Assembly: GCA_003150315.1 (NCBI GenBank)
Contig: QAML01000039.1
Location: 1-27,491, forward strand
Direction of reading: 5' to 3'
DNA: 27,491 bases
DNA from: Prevotellaceae bacterium
GTDB taxonomy: Bacteria > Bacteroidota > Bacteroidia > Bacteroidales > Bacteroidaceae
Shown: positions 7,811 to 17,135 of the stretch, one piece after another
How positions within the stretch are numbered: position 1 is the first letter of the stretch
Layout of the letters: each line of letters starts with the position of its first letter
The notes under the pieces: generated by a model
What the model saw: only the letters and a program-made list of their open reading frames with translations
The model's database searches: none
Told to the model about the DNA's origin: nothing
Position numbers and translations under genes: made by a program

Positions 7811-10024
7811 ATGACATTAAAAAAATTATTCATTGCAATTCCGTTTATCTGCATGATGATTACCCCGGCAGCAATGGCGCAGAAAAAATCGTTTACTCTT
7901 GAGAATCTTCTCTGGGGAGGCGATTCTTATTGGAACTATCAGCCAAAAACTTTCTCGACAACCTGGTGGGGCGACAAACTTGTGAAACAGGGAGTGGACA
8001 ACTGCAAACTCCTAACCGAAGAAAAAGGCAGAAAAACGAAAGAGACCGTACTCTTTACGCTCGAAAACATAAATGCCTGCAAGGGAATAGACCTAAATGC
8101 AAAACCTTACAGCTTGCAAAACGTAAAATTCCCCGACGGCAAAAAAACGGAAGTCATTGTGTCGGCTGCCAAAAAGGTTTACCTCATTGACTGGAAGGCT
8201 AAAAAAGTGCTGAAAAGCCGCGAAATTCCCGAAGGATCAAGCAACCGCGACATGAATCTTAAAAGCGGAAACGAGGCATACGTCTGCAATAATAATTTAT
8301 ACGTAATCACCCCCGAAGGAAAGAAACTTCAGGTTTCCAAGGACGGTTCTCGCAATCTTGTTTACGGTCAAAGCGTTCACCGCGACGAATTTGGCATACG
8401 CAAGGGTACTTTTTGGAGTCCGGGCGGAGCAAAACTTGCTTTCTACAAAATGGATCAGAGCATGGTTACGGATTATCCGCAGGTTGACATCACTCCTATT
8501 TGCGCCGACAACAATAAAGACAGCGCAGGTGTATCACGTATTGCGAAAGTAGAGCCTGACAAATATCCCATGGCGGGAGAAACGAGCCACAAGGTCTATG
8601 TAGGCGTTTACGATGTCAATAACAATAGCACGGTTTACCTTAAAACTGCCGATCCTACCGACAGATATTTCACCAATATCAGTTGGTCGCCCGATGAGAA
8701 GACAATTTACATCTTCGAGCTCAATCGCGACCAGAACCACATGCAACTTATTTCATATGATGCCGCATCGGGCGAGAAAAAAGACCTGATATTCGAAGAG
8801 CGAAATGAGAAATATGTGGAACCGCAACACCCTCTTGTGTTTCTTCCATGGGACAACAGCAAATTTTTGTTTCAAAGCCGCCGCGACGGATACAATCATT
8901 TCTACATTTACAGCCTTACGGACAAAAAAACAACGCAGTTGACCAAAGGCAAGTTTGAAGTAATGGAATTTCTCGGCTTCAACAGTGCCGACAAAAGCAT
9001 TGTCTATACTTCCAACGAGGCTAATCCCATTCAGGAAAACGTTTACGCCGTGAGCGAAACCAATCTGAAACGCACGGCACTCGATGACGGCGAAGGCGTT
9101 CACAATGCCGAGCTATCGGCATCGGGCAAATTTGTTTTCGATCGCGGTGCTTCGCCGAGACTTGCAAGATATATTTGCGTTACAAACACCTCCAACGCCG
9201 TGAGAACGGAATTGGAAACCATTGAAAAGCATCCGTGGGAAGAAGAATTCAATATGCCGCAAATTTCAAGCGGTACAATCAAAGCGGCAGACGGAAAAAC
9301 TGATCTTTACTACCGTTTGGTTAAACCCGTGAACTTTGATTCTTCAAAGAAATACCCCGCTGTGGTTTACGTTTACGGAGGTCCGCACGCCCACAATATA
9401 TATGGTAATCATTTTTACGGTCTTCGCGGCTGGGAAGTATATATGGCGCAGAAAGGATATGTAATTTTCGTGCTCGACAACAGGGGGTCGGAAAATCGCG
9501 GGTTCGATTTCGAAAGCGTTACATTCCGTCATCTCGGCGACGAAGAGATGAAGGATCAGATTAAAGGCGTTGAGTTTTTGAAATCGTTGCCTTACATCGA
9601 CGGCGAAAAGCTCGGAGTTCACGGCTGGAGCTTCGGCGGATTCATGACAACCAATCTTATGTGCACCTATCCCGATGTATTCAAGGTGGGAGTAGCCGGC
9701 GGTCCGGTTATAGACTGGAAATATTACGAAGTAATGTATGGCGAGCGATACATGGACACTCCTCAGACAAACCCCGAAGGATATAAGGGAAGCAATTTGC
9801 TTTTGAAGGCAAAAAAACTCAAAGGTCGCCTGCAAATAATCAACGGTTATAACGACCCCACCTGTGTTCCGCAGCACAGTTTCGCTTTTCTGCGTGCTTG
9901 CGAGGATGCCGGCGTGCAGGTTGACTATTTCACTTATCCCAATCAGGGACATAACATGATGGGCAGGGATATGATTCATCTCCACGAGCGCATCACGCGC
10001 TATTTCACCGATTTCCTGAAATAA
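7811..10024 (+). CDS. S9-family serine peptidase, DPP-IV-like
   Basis: 737 residues. A signal peptide (1-23, ending PAAMA) targets it to the envelope. Residues about 30-480 form a beta-propeller (SWSPDEKTIYI-type blades). The C-terminal alpha/beta-hydrolase domain carries the triad Ser607 (GWSFGGF), Asp682 (GYNDPTC) and His714 (NQGHNMMG). The family releases dipeptides, often X-Pro, from peptide N-termini. The double-Glu substrate motif of classical DPP-IV (YEEE) is replaced here by HRDEF (190-194), so only one Glu is kept and specificity may differ. It lies 27 bp downstream of the methyltransferase and may share its transcript. There is no type IX C-terminal sorting domain. Confidence 0.87.
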   Translation: MTLKKLFIAIPFICMMITPAAMAQKKSFTLENLLWGGDSYWNYQPKTFSTTWWGDKLVKQGVDNCKLLTEEKGRKTKETVLFTLENINACKGIDLNAKPYSLQNVKFPDGKKTEVIVSAAKKVYLIDWKAKKVLKSREIPEGSSNRDMNLKSGNEAYVCNNNLYVITPEGKKLQVSKDGSRNLVYGQSVHRDEFGIRKGTFWSPGGAKLAFYKMDQSMVTDYPQVDITPICADNNKDSAGVSRIAKVEPDKYPMAGETSHKVYVGVYDVNNNSTVYLKTADPTDRYFTNISWSPDEKTIYIFELNRDQNHMQLISYDAASGEKKDLIFEERNEKYVEPQHPLVFLPWDNSKFLFQSRRDGYNHFYIYSLTDKKTTQLTKGKFEVMEFLGFNSADKSIVYTSNEANPIQENVYAVSETNLKRTALDDGEGVHNAELSASGKFVFDRGASPRLARYICVTNTSNAVRTELETIEKHPWEEEFNMPQISSGTIKAADGKTDLYYRLVKPVNFDSSKKYPAVVYVYGGPHAHNIYGNHFYGLRGWEVYMAQKGYVIFVLDNRGSENRGFDFESVTFRHLGDEEMKDQIKGVEFLKSLPYIDGEKLGVHGWSFGGFMTTNLMCTYPDVFKVGVAGGPVIDWKYYEVMYGERYMDTPQTNPEGYKGSNLLLKAKKLKGRLQIINGYNDPTCVPQHSFAFLRACEDAGVQVDYFTYPNQGHNMMGRDMIHLHERITRYFTDFLK

Positions 10025-10045
10025 CACCGACCTTTACAATAAACG

Positions 10046-10078
10046 CGCGCCGGGAAATTGTTTGCATTTTCCGGCGCG
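10046..10078. terminator. GC-rich hairpin after the peptidase gene
   Basis: CGCGCCGG (10046-10053) pairs perfectly with CCGGCGCG (10071-10078). Four weaker inner pairs (G-T, then three A-T) close a short loop. No long T-tract follows, so it may be a weak terminator, an mRNA-stabilising end, or a leader structure for the MATE gene. Confidence 0.45.
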
Positions 10079-10100
10079 TATGCTTTTCAACAACTTGATA

Positions 10101-11444
10101 ATGACTAACAAGAGCGACACAGTTTTTTCCGACAAAGCCCTGCTGCTGCTTTTTCTCCCCATAGCGGGCGAACTGGCACTCCATTACAGCGTGGGCATAT
10201 TCGACTCCATGATGGTGTCAAGCGTTGGCGAAGCCGCCGTGTCGGGCGTATCGCTCATGGACTTTGTCATATCCTTTTTCAACAGCCTTCTCACCGCCCT
10301 TGCAGTGGGTGGCGGAGTTGTTGTGGGGCAACACATAGGCAACATGCAGGAAAAGGAAAGCTCGGCAGCGGCAATGCAGACCCTTCTTTTGCTTTCGGTT
10401 TCCGGCGTGGTGCTTTGTGCCGCAGCCCTTTTGCTTCAACCTCTTATTGTAAACAGTCTTTTCGGCGACCTTGCCCCCGAAGTGCGCCGCCATGCCACGG
10501 TGTATTTCGAAATCATAGCCTTCTCGCTCCCCTTTCTCGGCATATACAGCGCAGCCGCTGCCGTATTTCGCGCACACGGAAACACTGCTCTGCCGCTTAG
10601 GATAATGATTGCGGCAAACATTCTCAATGTGGCGGGAAACGCATTCACTATATATATAATGAATATGGAGACACGCGGTGTGGCAATAGCCACATTGGGA
10701 GCAAGAGTGTTTTCGGCAGTCGTGATAACCGTGTTGCTCTTGAAACAAACGCCAAGGAAAGAAATTTCAGCCTTTATCCGCCCCGACATTCCCGCCGCCC
10801 GCAGAATCATACGCCTAGGCATTCCCTACAGCTTTGAGAACGGTATGTTCTATCTCGGCAGAATACTGGTATTAATCATGGTGGCATCGTTCGGGACAGC
10901 TTCCATAGCCGCCAACGCCGTAGCCCAGGCAATAGTGCTCTTTCAGGTGCTTCCCGGAATGGCTGCCGTAACTGGCATAACCGTTGTAGTGGCACGCTGC
11001 GTGGGAGCCGAAGATTTCAAAAAGGCGGAACACTACAACAACCGTATTGCAGGAGGCATTTATCTCTTTCACTTTGCAAGCTGCATGCTCATACTGCTGC
11101 TCCTGCCTCTCATAATGCAGCTCTACAACCTTTCGCCCGAAGCCACACGCCTCACCAAACAAATAGTAATGCTCCACGCATTTTTCACAATGGCTGTATG
11201 GCCCGCAAGCTACGCTCTTCCCGCCACGTTTCGCGCTGCGGGCGACACGCGATTCCCCATGATAGTCAGCGTAAGCTGCATGCTCCTCTGCCGCGTGGGC
11301 TTTTCCTATATTCTCGGCATTGTGCTCGGAATGGGAGTCGTCGGAGTATGGCTCGGAATGTTCGGCGACTGGATTGTTAAAGGCATTATTTTCATCATAC
11401 GCTATCGCAGCCGGAAATGGCAAAATTTCCGACTCGTAAACTAA
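10101..11444 (+). CDS. MATE-family efflux transporter
   Basis: 447 residues with about 12 membrane helices in two homologous halves, the MATE architecture. Recognisable segments are LFLPIAGELALHYSVGIFDS (TM1) with MMVSSVGEAAVSGVS, ALAVGGGVVVGQHIG, and VFRAHGNTALPLRI. It exports drugs or other organic cations in exchange for protons or sodium across the inner membrane; substrate unknown. I place the start at the ATG at 10101 (MTNKSD). An upstream TTG at 10062 and ATG at 10080 are in frame, but the 10062 codon lies inside the hairpin and the added residues are not family-like. Repeat element C follows its stop codon. Confidence 0.88.
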   Translation: MTNKSDTVFSDKALLLLFLPIAGELALHYSVGIFDSMMVSSVGEAAVSGVSLMDFVISFFNSLLTALAVGGGVVVGQHIGNMQEKESSAAAMQTLLLLSVSGVVLCAAALLLQPLIVNSLFGDLAPEVRRHATVYFEIIAFSLPFLGIYSAAAAVFRAHGNTALPLRIMIAANILNVAGNAFTIYIMNMETRGVAIATLGARVFSAVVITVLLLKQTPRKEISAFIRPDIPAARRIIRLGIPYSFENGMFYLGRILVLIMVASFGTASIAANAVAQAIVLFQVLPGMAAVTGITVVVARCVGAEDFKKAEHYNNRIAGGIYLFHFASCMLILLLLPLIMQLYNLSPEATRLTKQIVMLHAFFTMAVWPASYALPATFRAAGDTRFPMIVSVSCMLLCRVGFSYILGIVLGMGVVGVWLGMFGDWIVKGIIFIIRYRSRKWQNFRLVN

Positions 11445-11509
11445 CTCAAAATCACTTCCGGAGACGCATTTTTTTCGAATCTGTAAGTACTTACGCCACA
11501 ACATATTAG

Positions 11510-11611
11510 AAAAGGCGAAAAATACAAGGCACTTATTTCAAAACATAAGGCACATATTTTAAAATATGTGCCTTGTATTTTTTGCGATAAGCCTTATGTT
11601 TTTTTACGCCT
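11510..11611. repeat. Palindrome-centred 21-bp modular repeat, copy C
   Basis: The centre 11547-11574 is a perfect 28-bp palindrome. Two modules face left (ending at 11530 and 11551) and two face right (starting at 11570, GCCTTGTATTTTTT, and 11591, GCCTTATGTTTTTTT). They are 21 bp apart on each side and exactly symmetrical about 11560.5. Outer arms 11518-11532 and 11568-11582 form a perfect 15-bp inverted repeat, so the RNA could fold in alternative ways. It lies between two convergent genes, with T-runs leaving the palindrome on both strands. This fits a bidirectional terminator, although that would not explain the 21-bp phasing. Confidence 0.85.
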
Positions 11612-11620
11612 GCGCCATGA

Positions 11621-12028
11621 CTACTTTAAAAGTATCAAATCGCCGTCATCAAAACCGGTGGCAACATGGCGATTTCCCACCCAGTTTTTGAAGCCTTCGT
11701 TGTTTGCCAAAAGCCACGTTAGAGATTCCTTAACGCCTTCGAGAAAATATTCCCAATCCACATTGTCGCCTATAAGCATCTCCATGAAACCGTTCTCATC
11801 CGGTTCGTAGTCATTATTGCATGCCCAATCCTCATCCTCTTCATCGTATTCTTCCGAACCGTTCAGATAAATGCAATAGCCTTTCGGCGTTTCATACAAA
11901 CCGAAATTGAGCGCAACAATCTCTTCGGGCAAAGTTTCAGTCTCAACCAGCTCCGAAATCCACTGCGAAATGATGGTAAACATGCTTTCCTGCTTCGTGG
12001 ATTCGTCAATATTTTTGTCTTCTCCCAT
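11621..12028 (-). CDS. Small acidic protein of unknown function
   Basis: 135 residues, not recognised. It is very acidic (GSEEYDEEDEDW; NNDYEPDENG), without signal peptide or membrane segment. The order is: a helical N-terminus (FTIISQWISELV), a predicted beta section (ALNFGLYETPKGYCIYLNGS), the acidic patch, a helix (WEYFLEGVKESLTWLL), and a final HVATGFDDGDLILLK. This layout recalls small cytoplasmic immunity-type proteins of Bacteroidota, but no toxin gene is next to it, so that is only a guess. It has its own well-formed promoter (12091-12121) and a 5' leader of about 55 nt. It is convergent with the MATE gene. Confidence 0.7.
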   Translation of the reverse strand: MGEDKNIDESTKQESMFTIISQWISELVETETLPEEIVALNFGLYETPKGYCIYLNGSEEYDEEDEDWACNNDYEPDENGFMEMLIGDNVDWEYFLEGVKESLTWLLANNEGFKNWVGNRHVATGFDDGDLILLK

Positions 12029-12090
12029 TTTTCCTTGTGTTAAGTTTGCAATGTTTTTATGTTGCGTATTTACCGCCGTTTATTCCGACT

Positions 12091-12121
12091 CAAATGTACT
12101 TATGTTTTCCGAAACAGCAAA
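12091..12121 (-). promoter_or_regulatory. Promoter of the small acidic protein (TTTTG-N19-TACATTTG)
   Basis: On the minus strand TTTG (12121-12118) is followed after exactly 19 nt by TACATTTG (12098-12091), a perfect match to the Bacteroidota promoter. It is divergent from the type IX secretion operon. I found no equally good promoter for porP; TTTATTTG at 12195-12202 on the plus strand is the nearest candidate. Confidence 0.8.
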
Positions 12122-12249
12122 ACGAAACTAATTTTAATGCATATTTGGTTCAAAACACACCCCTTTACTTCCCGTCCCACGGCATCCGGAAATATTTATT
12201 TGCACATCCATACAATAACAGACGCAATAATCAGTTATAAAAATGAATT

Positions 12250-13191
12250 ATGCTCAAAAAGCTGCTCATATCATTCGTACTGACATTTGCGACGTGCATC
12301 GCCGTAAGGGGACAGTATGACCCCGAATACACCCATTTTTGGATGATGGAGACTTCGTTTAACCCGGCAGCCGCCGGAAACGAAGACGCACTCAACATAA
12401 CCGGCGCGTACTCCATGCAGATGACCGGTTTTCGCAATGCACCCAAAACAATGTTTGCCTCTGCCGACATGCCGTTCATTGTGTTGAAAAAACGCAACGG
12501 TGTGGGACTTCTGTTTCAGAACGACGCACTCGGACTTTTCTCACACAAGAAATTTTCGGCGCAATATGCCTTTCACATAGAAAAGTTTTTTGGCGGACGA
12601 TTAAGCATAGGAGCACAAGCCGACCTGCTTGCCGAAGAATTCGACGGCACCAAAGCCGACGTGGAAACGTCTAACGACCCGGCAATTCCCACAACCAAAG
12701 TAACAGGTTCGAAGGTGGACATGAGCGCGGGGCTTTTCTATCGCCGCAAAAGCTGGTATGTGGGAGCCTCAATGGCTCACATACTTTCGCCTACGGTAAT
12801 GCTGGGCGAAACCAACGAGCTGAAAATAGACCCCGTCTATTATTTGACCGGCGGATACAATATAAAACTAAGAAATCCGTTAATTACAATACATCCCGCA
12901 GTGCTCTGCATGTACGACGGAAGCGACTTCCGAGCCAACATAAGCGGACGTGTGGAGCTGCACGACGATAACAAAAAACTCTTTGCGGGAGCCACTTACA
13001 GTCCGCAGCATTCTGCCGCAGCATTCGTGGGAGGACTTTTCCACGGCATCACAGTGAGCTACTCCTATGAGGCTTACACTTCCATGCCCGACCTTAAAAG
13101 CGGTGCGCACGAGATAGTGCTGCAATACCGTCTCAATATGAATTTGTATAAAAAAGGGCGCAACCGCCACAAAAGCGTGCGCTATCTGTAA
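12250..13191 (+). CDS. porP: PorP/SprF-family type IX secretion outer-membrane protein
   Basis: 313 residues with a signal peptide ending near VRGQ. The mature start YDPEYTHFWMMETSFNPAAAG is the signature of the PorP/SprF family. A predicted beta-barrel follows, ending with GAHEIVLQYRL, typical of the family. PorP-type proteins sit in the outer membrane and associate with the PorK-PorN ring. It opens the P-K-L-M-N operon, with porK 21 bp downstream. Length matches the family (about 300). Confidence 0.92.
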   Translation: MLKKLLISFVLTFATCIAVRGQYDPEYTHFWMMETSFNPAAAGNEDALNITGAYSMQMTGFRNAPKTMFASADMPFIVLKKRNGVGLLFQNDALGLFSHKKFSAQYAFHIEKFFGGRLSIGAQADLLAEEFDGTKADVETSNDPAIPTTKVTGSKVDMSAGLFYRRKSWYVGASMAHILSPTVMLGETNELKIDPVYYLTGGYNIKLRNPLITIHPAVLCMYDGSDFRANISGRVELHDDNKKLFAGATYSPQHSAAAFVGGLFHGITVSYSYEAYTSMPDLKSGAHEIVLQYRLNMNLYKKGRNRHKSVRYL

Positions 13192-13212
13192 ACATTAGAA
13201 ACAACAGCAAAC

Positions 13213-14658
13213 ATGAAACAAATAGCTTATGCCTTTACAGCTTTCATTCTGTGTCTGATGCTCGCCTCGTGCTTCAGCAGCAAGAAAATGATGAGCGACG
13301 GAGGCGAAGTAACAGGACAGCGCGGGGTTCGCTCGGAAGAACCCGCACCCTACGGAATGGTAAAAATACCCCGCGGATACCTGAAAGTGGGACTTGCCGA
13401 ACAAGACAGCCTTTGGGGAAACGTAATTCCGCAAAAAGACATTTCGGTTGACGGTTTCTGGATGGACCAGACCGAAGTAACAAACTCAATGTACAGACAA
13501 TTTGTATATTGGGTGCGCGACAGCATCATCCGCGAGCGTCTTGCCGATCCCAGCTACGGAGGCGACGAAACTTATAAGATAGAAGAGGACAAATATGGCG
13601 ACCCTGTTACTCCCCATCTCAATTGGAAGAAACCCATTCCCTGGCGTAAACCGTCGGAAGACGAAGAACGCGCCATAGAAAGCGTTTATACCTATCATCC
13701 TATCGATGGTTCCCGCATGCTCGACACAAAACAGTTGAACTATCGCTATGAAATTTTCGACTATGCCAAAGCAGCAATGCGAAAATACCGTCTTAATCCC
13801 GAAGAACGCTCACTCGATACCGACAATCCCGCAGACCTCAACGAAGTTGTCATGATTTCGAAAGACACAGCCTATGTGGACGACGACGGAAACATAGTAA
13901 GACAAACCATTACCCGTCCTCTTTCGAGTATGTACGACTTCCTTAATACATATATAGTAAATGTATATCCCGATACCACTTGCTGGGTGAACGACTTCCA
14001 AAACGCCAACAACGAAGTCTATCTGAAAACATATTTCTCCTCACCCTCCTACAACGACTACCCCGTTGTGGGCGTAACATGGGAACAAGCCAACGCTTTC
14101 TGTGCCTGGCGCACCGAATATCTGCTGAGAGGTCTCGGACCGGAAGCGAGAAACATACAACGATACCGCCTGCCGTCCGAAATAGAATGGGAATACGCCG
14201 CAAGAGGCAAGGAAGGCAATCCGTTCCCATGGAAAGACAGCGGCACGAAAAACGACAAGGGATGTTTCTTTGCCAACTTCAAACCCGACAGAGGAAACTA
14301 CACCGAAGACGGAAACCTCATAACATCGAAAGTGGGTATTTACGGAGCAAACTCGAACGGTCTGTTTGACATGGCAGGCAATGCCGCAGAATGGACAAAC
14401 ACCGAATATACCGAGGCGGGCGTAAGCAATATGAGCGACATCAATCCCGAGCTGAAATACAACGCAGCAAAAGAAGACCCTTACCGCTTGAAGAAAAAAG
14501 TTGTGAGAGGCGGCTCGTGGAAAGACCCGGAATCGCTGATACGTTCGGCTTGGAGAACATACGAATACCAAAATCAGCCGCGCTCTTACATAGGTTTTCG
14601 CTGCGTTCGCTCGCTTGCGGGAGCCGAAGCGGGAACTAATAAGGACAAAAAGAAATAA
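13213..14658 (+). CDS. porK: PorK/GldK type IX secretion ring lipoprotein
   Basis: 481 residues. A lipobox LASC (Cys20) marks it as a lipoprotein of the periplasmic face of the outer membrane. The rest is a formylglycine-generating-enzyme (SUMF1)-like fold: GFWMDQTEVTNSMYRQFV, YPVVGVTWEQANAFCAWR, YRLPSEIEWEYAARG, GLFDMAGNAAEW, and RGGSWKDPES with YIGFRCVRS at the end. In this family the fold is structural; with PorN it builds the large periplasmic ring of the secretion system. Size matches P. gingivalis PorK. porL begins 10 bp downstream. Confidence 0.94.
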   Translation: MKQIAYAFTAFILCLMLASCFSSKKMMSDGGEVTGQRGVRSEEPAPYGMVKIPRGYLKVGLAEQDSLWGNVIPQKDISVDGFWMDQTEVTNSMYRQFVYWVRDSIIRERLADPSYGGDETYKIEEDKYGDPVTPHLNWKKPIPWRKPSEDEERAIESVYTYHPIDGSRMLDTKQLNYRYEIFDYAKAAMRKYRLNPEERSLDTDNPADLNEVVMISKDTAYVDDDGNIVRQTITRPLSSMYDFLNTYIVNVYPDTTCWVNDFQNANNEVYLKTYFSSPSYNDYPVVGVTWEQANAFCAWRTEYLLRGLGPEARNIQRYRLPSEIEWEYAARGKEGNPFPWKDSGTKNDKGCFFANFKPDRGNYTEDGNLITSKVGIYGANSNGLFDMAGNAAEWTNTEYTEAGVSNMSDINPELKYNAAKEDPYRLKKKVVRGGSWKDPESLIRSAWRTYEYQNQPRSYIGFRCVRSLAGAEAGTNKDKKK

Positions 14659-14668
14659 ACAATAAATC

Positions 14669-15493
14669 ATGAAAGCAAATAGCTTCAACATAATCGTACG
14701 CCTGCAACGCTGGATGGACAGTGTGCCGGGACAAACCTTTCTGAACTACGCTTACTCCTGGGGCGCATCAATCGTAATCCTTGGCGCACTTTTTAAGCTC
14801 ACACACCTTTTCGGCGCAGACATAATGCTTTTCATCGGTATGGGCACCGAAGTGATCGTATTCTTCTTGTCTGCATTCGACCGTCCGTTCGATACCGAAG
14901 AAGAAACGTCCGAACTCGAAGAAAGTAAGGAAAGCAGCGAAGAAAACGAGGAAGAAGACACTGCCAAAGGCATAACCGGCGGAACGGGAGCCACAATAAT
15001 CCTCAGAGGAGGCACCGTGGGCGGAGCGCAAGCCTCGGACGGCGAAACACCTCTGACAACAGCTGCCGCAACAGGCAACATGCCGGGCACAAATGCCGGA
15101 GGTTTCGTAATGGCAGGCACTGCCGCAGTAATAACCGACGCAGGAAACGCAGCAAATCCCGAACTCGGCGACGTAACTCAGAACTACGTTGAAAAACTCA
15201 AGGAATTAACCGAAGTTCTTACCAAGGTGGAAGAACAAAGCAGGAAAATGACCACCGACAGTGAGGAAATGATTAATCTTAATCGCACTCTGACGGGCAT
15301 CAACACCGTTTACGAACTGCAATTAAAGAACATAAGCGCGCAGATTGGCACTATTGACCAGATTAACGAGCAAACCCGCAAAATGGCAAAGCAAATCGAA
15401 GAGCTTAACGGCGTTTACAGCCGCATGATAAAGGCTCTCACCGTAAACATGAAGAACGCCGCAGCGGCATCATCGGTTGGCGACGACGAATAA
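14669..15493 (+). CDS. porL: PorL/GldL type IX secretion motor protein
   Basis: 274 residues. Two membrane helices lie at about 28-49 (SWGASIVILGALFKLTHLFG) and 51-71 (IMLFIGMGTEVIVFFLSAF). Glu61 in the second probably corresponds to the membrane Glu of GldL used for proton-driven rotation. With PorM it forms the inner-membrane motor. Unusual for its size are a strongly acidic stretch (about 75-97, Glu/Ser/Asp) and a Gly/Ala/Thr-rich stretch (about 98-160) just after the membrane part. A coiled coil (about 165-255) follows. It lies between porK and porM. Confidence 0.92.
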   Translation: MKANSFNIIVRLQRWMDSVPGQTFLNYAYSWGASIVILGALFKLTHLFGADIMLFIGMGTEVIVFFLSAFDRPFDTEEETSELEESKESSEENEEEDTAKGITGGTGATIILRGGTVGGAQASDGETPLTTAAATGNMPGTNAGGFVMAGTAAVITDAGNAANPELGDVTQNYVEKLKELTEVLTKVEEQSRKMTTDSEEMINLNRTLTGINTVYELQLKNISAQIGTIDQINEQTRKMAKQIEELNGVYSRMIKALTVNMKNAAAASSVGDDE

Positions 15494-15544
15494 TCCCGCA
15501 TCTCACCCGACATTTGCCCCAAACAGCGAAACCAATACAACAAA

Positions 15545-17110
15545 ATGGGAATTAAAAGAAGACCGGTATCTCCAAGGCAGAAGATGATCAACCTCATGTA
15601 CATCGTTCTGCTGGCAATGCTTGCTCTGAACGTGTCGCCCGACGTTCTCAACGGTTTTACAATTGTTGAAGACAACATAAGACGCTCCACGGCAAGCACA
15701 GCATCGGACAACGCGGCAATGTACAGGAACTTTGACGAGCAAATGAAAGCCAATCCGGTAAAAGTAAGGGAATGGTTTGAAAAAGCACGCAGAGTTCGCG
15801 CCATGAGCGACTCACTTTACGACTACGCCGAAGAACTTAAACGCGCCATTGTGCTGCATTCCGACGGCGCAAAGGGAAATATTCACGACATTCTCAACAA
15901 AGACGACCTCGAAGGTTCGACATACGTGATGCTCAATCCCACAAGCGGACAGGGACGCAAGTTATATGACGCAATAAATGACTATCGCCGTAAAATAACT
16001 GCCATGATAACCGACAAGGACGAGATTGCCGTTGTGAGCAAAAACCTTGCAACAGTCGTGCCCCGCCGCGAAAACACGCTTGGAAAGAACTGGCAGCAAT
16101 ACATGTTTGAAAATACTCCCACGGCAGCCGCTGTGGCATTGCTCAGCAAGCTCCAAAACGATGTGAGATACGCAGAAGGAGTTGTGCTTCACAATCTTGT
16201 TTCAAACATAGACATGAAAGACATCCGCGTAAACGAACTTGATGCGTTTGTAATACCTAATTCCAACACCATAGTGCAAGGCGGAAAATTCAGTGCGAGG
16301 ATTATTATGGCGGCTGTGGACACAACGATGCGCCCATCTATATATGTAGGAGGTCGCAAAGTAGCTTCAAACGGAATATACGAGTTCACATGCGGAAGCA
16401 CAGGCGATTTCAACTTCTCCGGATATATAGAAATGCAAAACGGACAGGGAAACACCGTACGCCGCAACTTTACACAGAAATACACTGTGGTAGCTCCTTC
16501 CGCCACAGTCTCTGCCGATTTGATGAACGTCCTTTATGCCGGCTACAACAACCCAATGAGCGTTTCCGCTCCGGGAGTTCCGCTCAACAAGATCGGAGTT
16601 TCCATGACGGGCGGCACACTTCAGCCCAACGGCAACGGAAAATACATTGCCCGTCCCGCAGCTGTGGGAACCGATGCCGTGATTACCGTTACCGCAAACA
16701 TGGAAGGACGTAACGTGGAAATGGGAAAATTCACATTCCATGTGAGAAAACTCCCCGATCCTACGGCTTTCATAGCCTTTAACGACGAAAAAGGCAACGC
16801 AAATCAGTATAAAGGCGGACGACCTCTGTCAAAAGCCACACTCATGGGCACACACGGCATAGGCGCAGCCATAGACGACGGACTGCTAAACATTCCGTTC
16901 AGAGTGCTCGGTTTCGAAACCGTATTCTTTGACAACATGGGCAACGCAGTGCCCGAAATCTCCAAATCCTCGAGCTTTACCGAAAGACAGAGAAACATGT
17001 TCAGAATGCTCTCAAGGGGAAAACGCTTCTACATAACCCGTGTGAAAGCCGTGGGACCCGATGGAATAGAGCGCACATTGCCTCAGGCTCTCGAGGTTAT
17101 AGTAAACTAA
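15545..17110 (+). CDS. porM: PorM/GldM type IX secretion motor protein
   Basis: 521 residues, the usual length (GldM/PorM about 515). The N-terminal segment RRPVSPRQKMINLMYIVLLA followed by MLALNVSPDVLNGF is the single membrane anchor that inserts into the PorL pentamer. The rest is periplasmic, with a helical D1 followed by beta-sandwich domains D2-D4 (for example SATVSADLMNVLYAGYNNPM and GVSMTGGTLQPNGNGKYIARP). It transmits motor rotation to the PorK-PorN ring. It lies 51 bp after porL and 25 bp before porN. Confidence 0.95.
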   Translation: MGIKRRPVSPRQKMINLMYIVLLAMLALNVSPDVLNGFTIVEDNIRRSTASTASDNAAMYRNFDEQMKANPVKVREWFEKARRVRAMSDSLYDYAEELKRAIVLHSDGAKGNIHDILNKDDLEGSTYVMLNPTSGQGRKLYDAINDYRRKITAMITDKDEIAVVSKNLATVVPRRENTLGKNWQQYMFENTPTAAAVALLSKLQNDVRYAEGVVLHNLVSNIDMKDIRVNELDAFVIPNSNTIVQGGKFSARIIMAAVDTTMRPSIYVGGRKVASNGIYEFTCGSTGDFNFSGYIEMQNGQGNTVRRNFTQKYTVVAPSATVSADLMNVLYAGYNNPMSVSAPGVPLNKIGVSMTGGTLQPNGNGKYIARPAAVGTDAVITVTANMEGRNVEMGKFTFHVRKLPDPTAFIAFNDEKGNANQYKGGRPLSKATLMGTHGIGAAIDDGLLNIPFRVLGFETVFFDNMGNAVPEISKSSSFTERQRNMFRMLSRGKRFYITRVKAVGPDGIERTLPQALEVIVN

Positions 17111-17135
17111 CGAAAATACATCAACGATAGGAAAT

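Noticed and set aside
10062..10100. Upstream TTG start for the MATE gene
   Set aside because: It lies inside the GC-rich hairpin after the peptidase gene, and the added residues do not look like a MATE N-terminus; the ATG at 10101 is more natural.
13213..14658. Formylglycine-generating (sulfatase-modifying) enzyme
   Set aside because: The fold is shared, but the lipobox and the position between porP and porL identify it as PorK/GldK.
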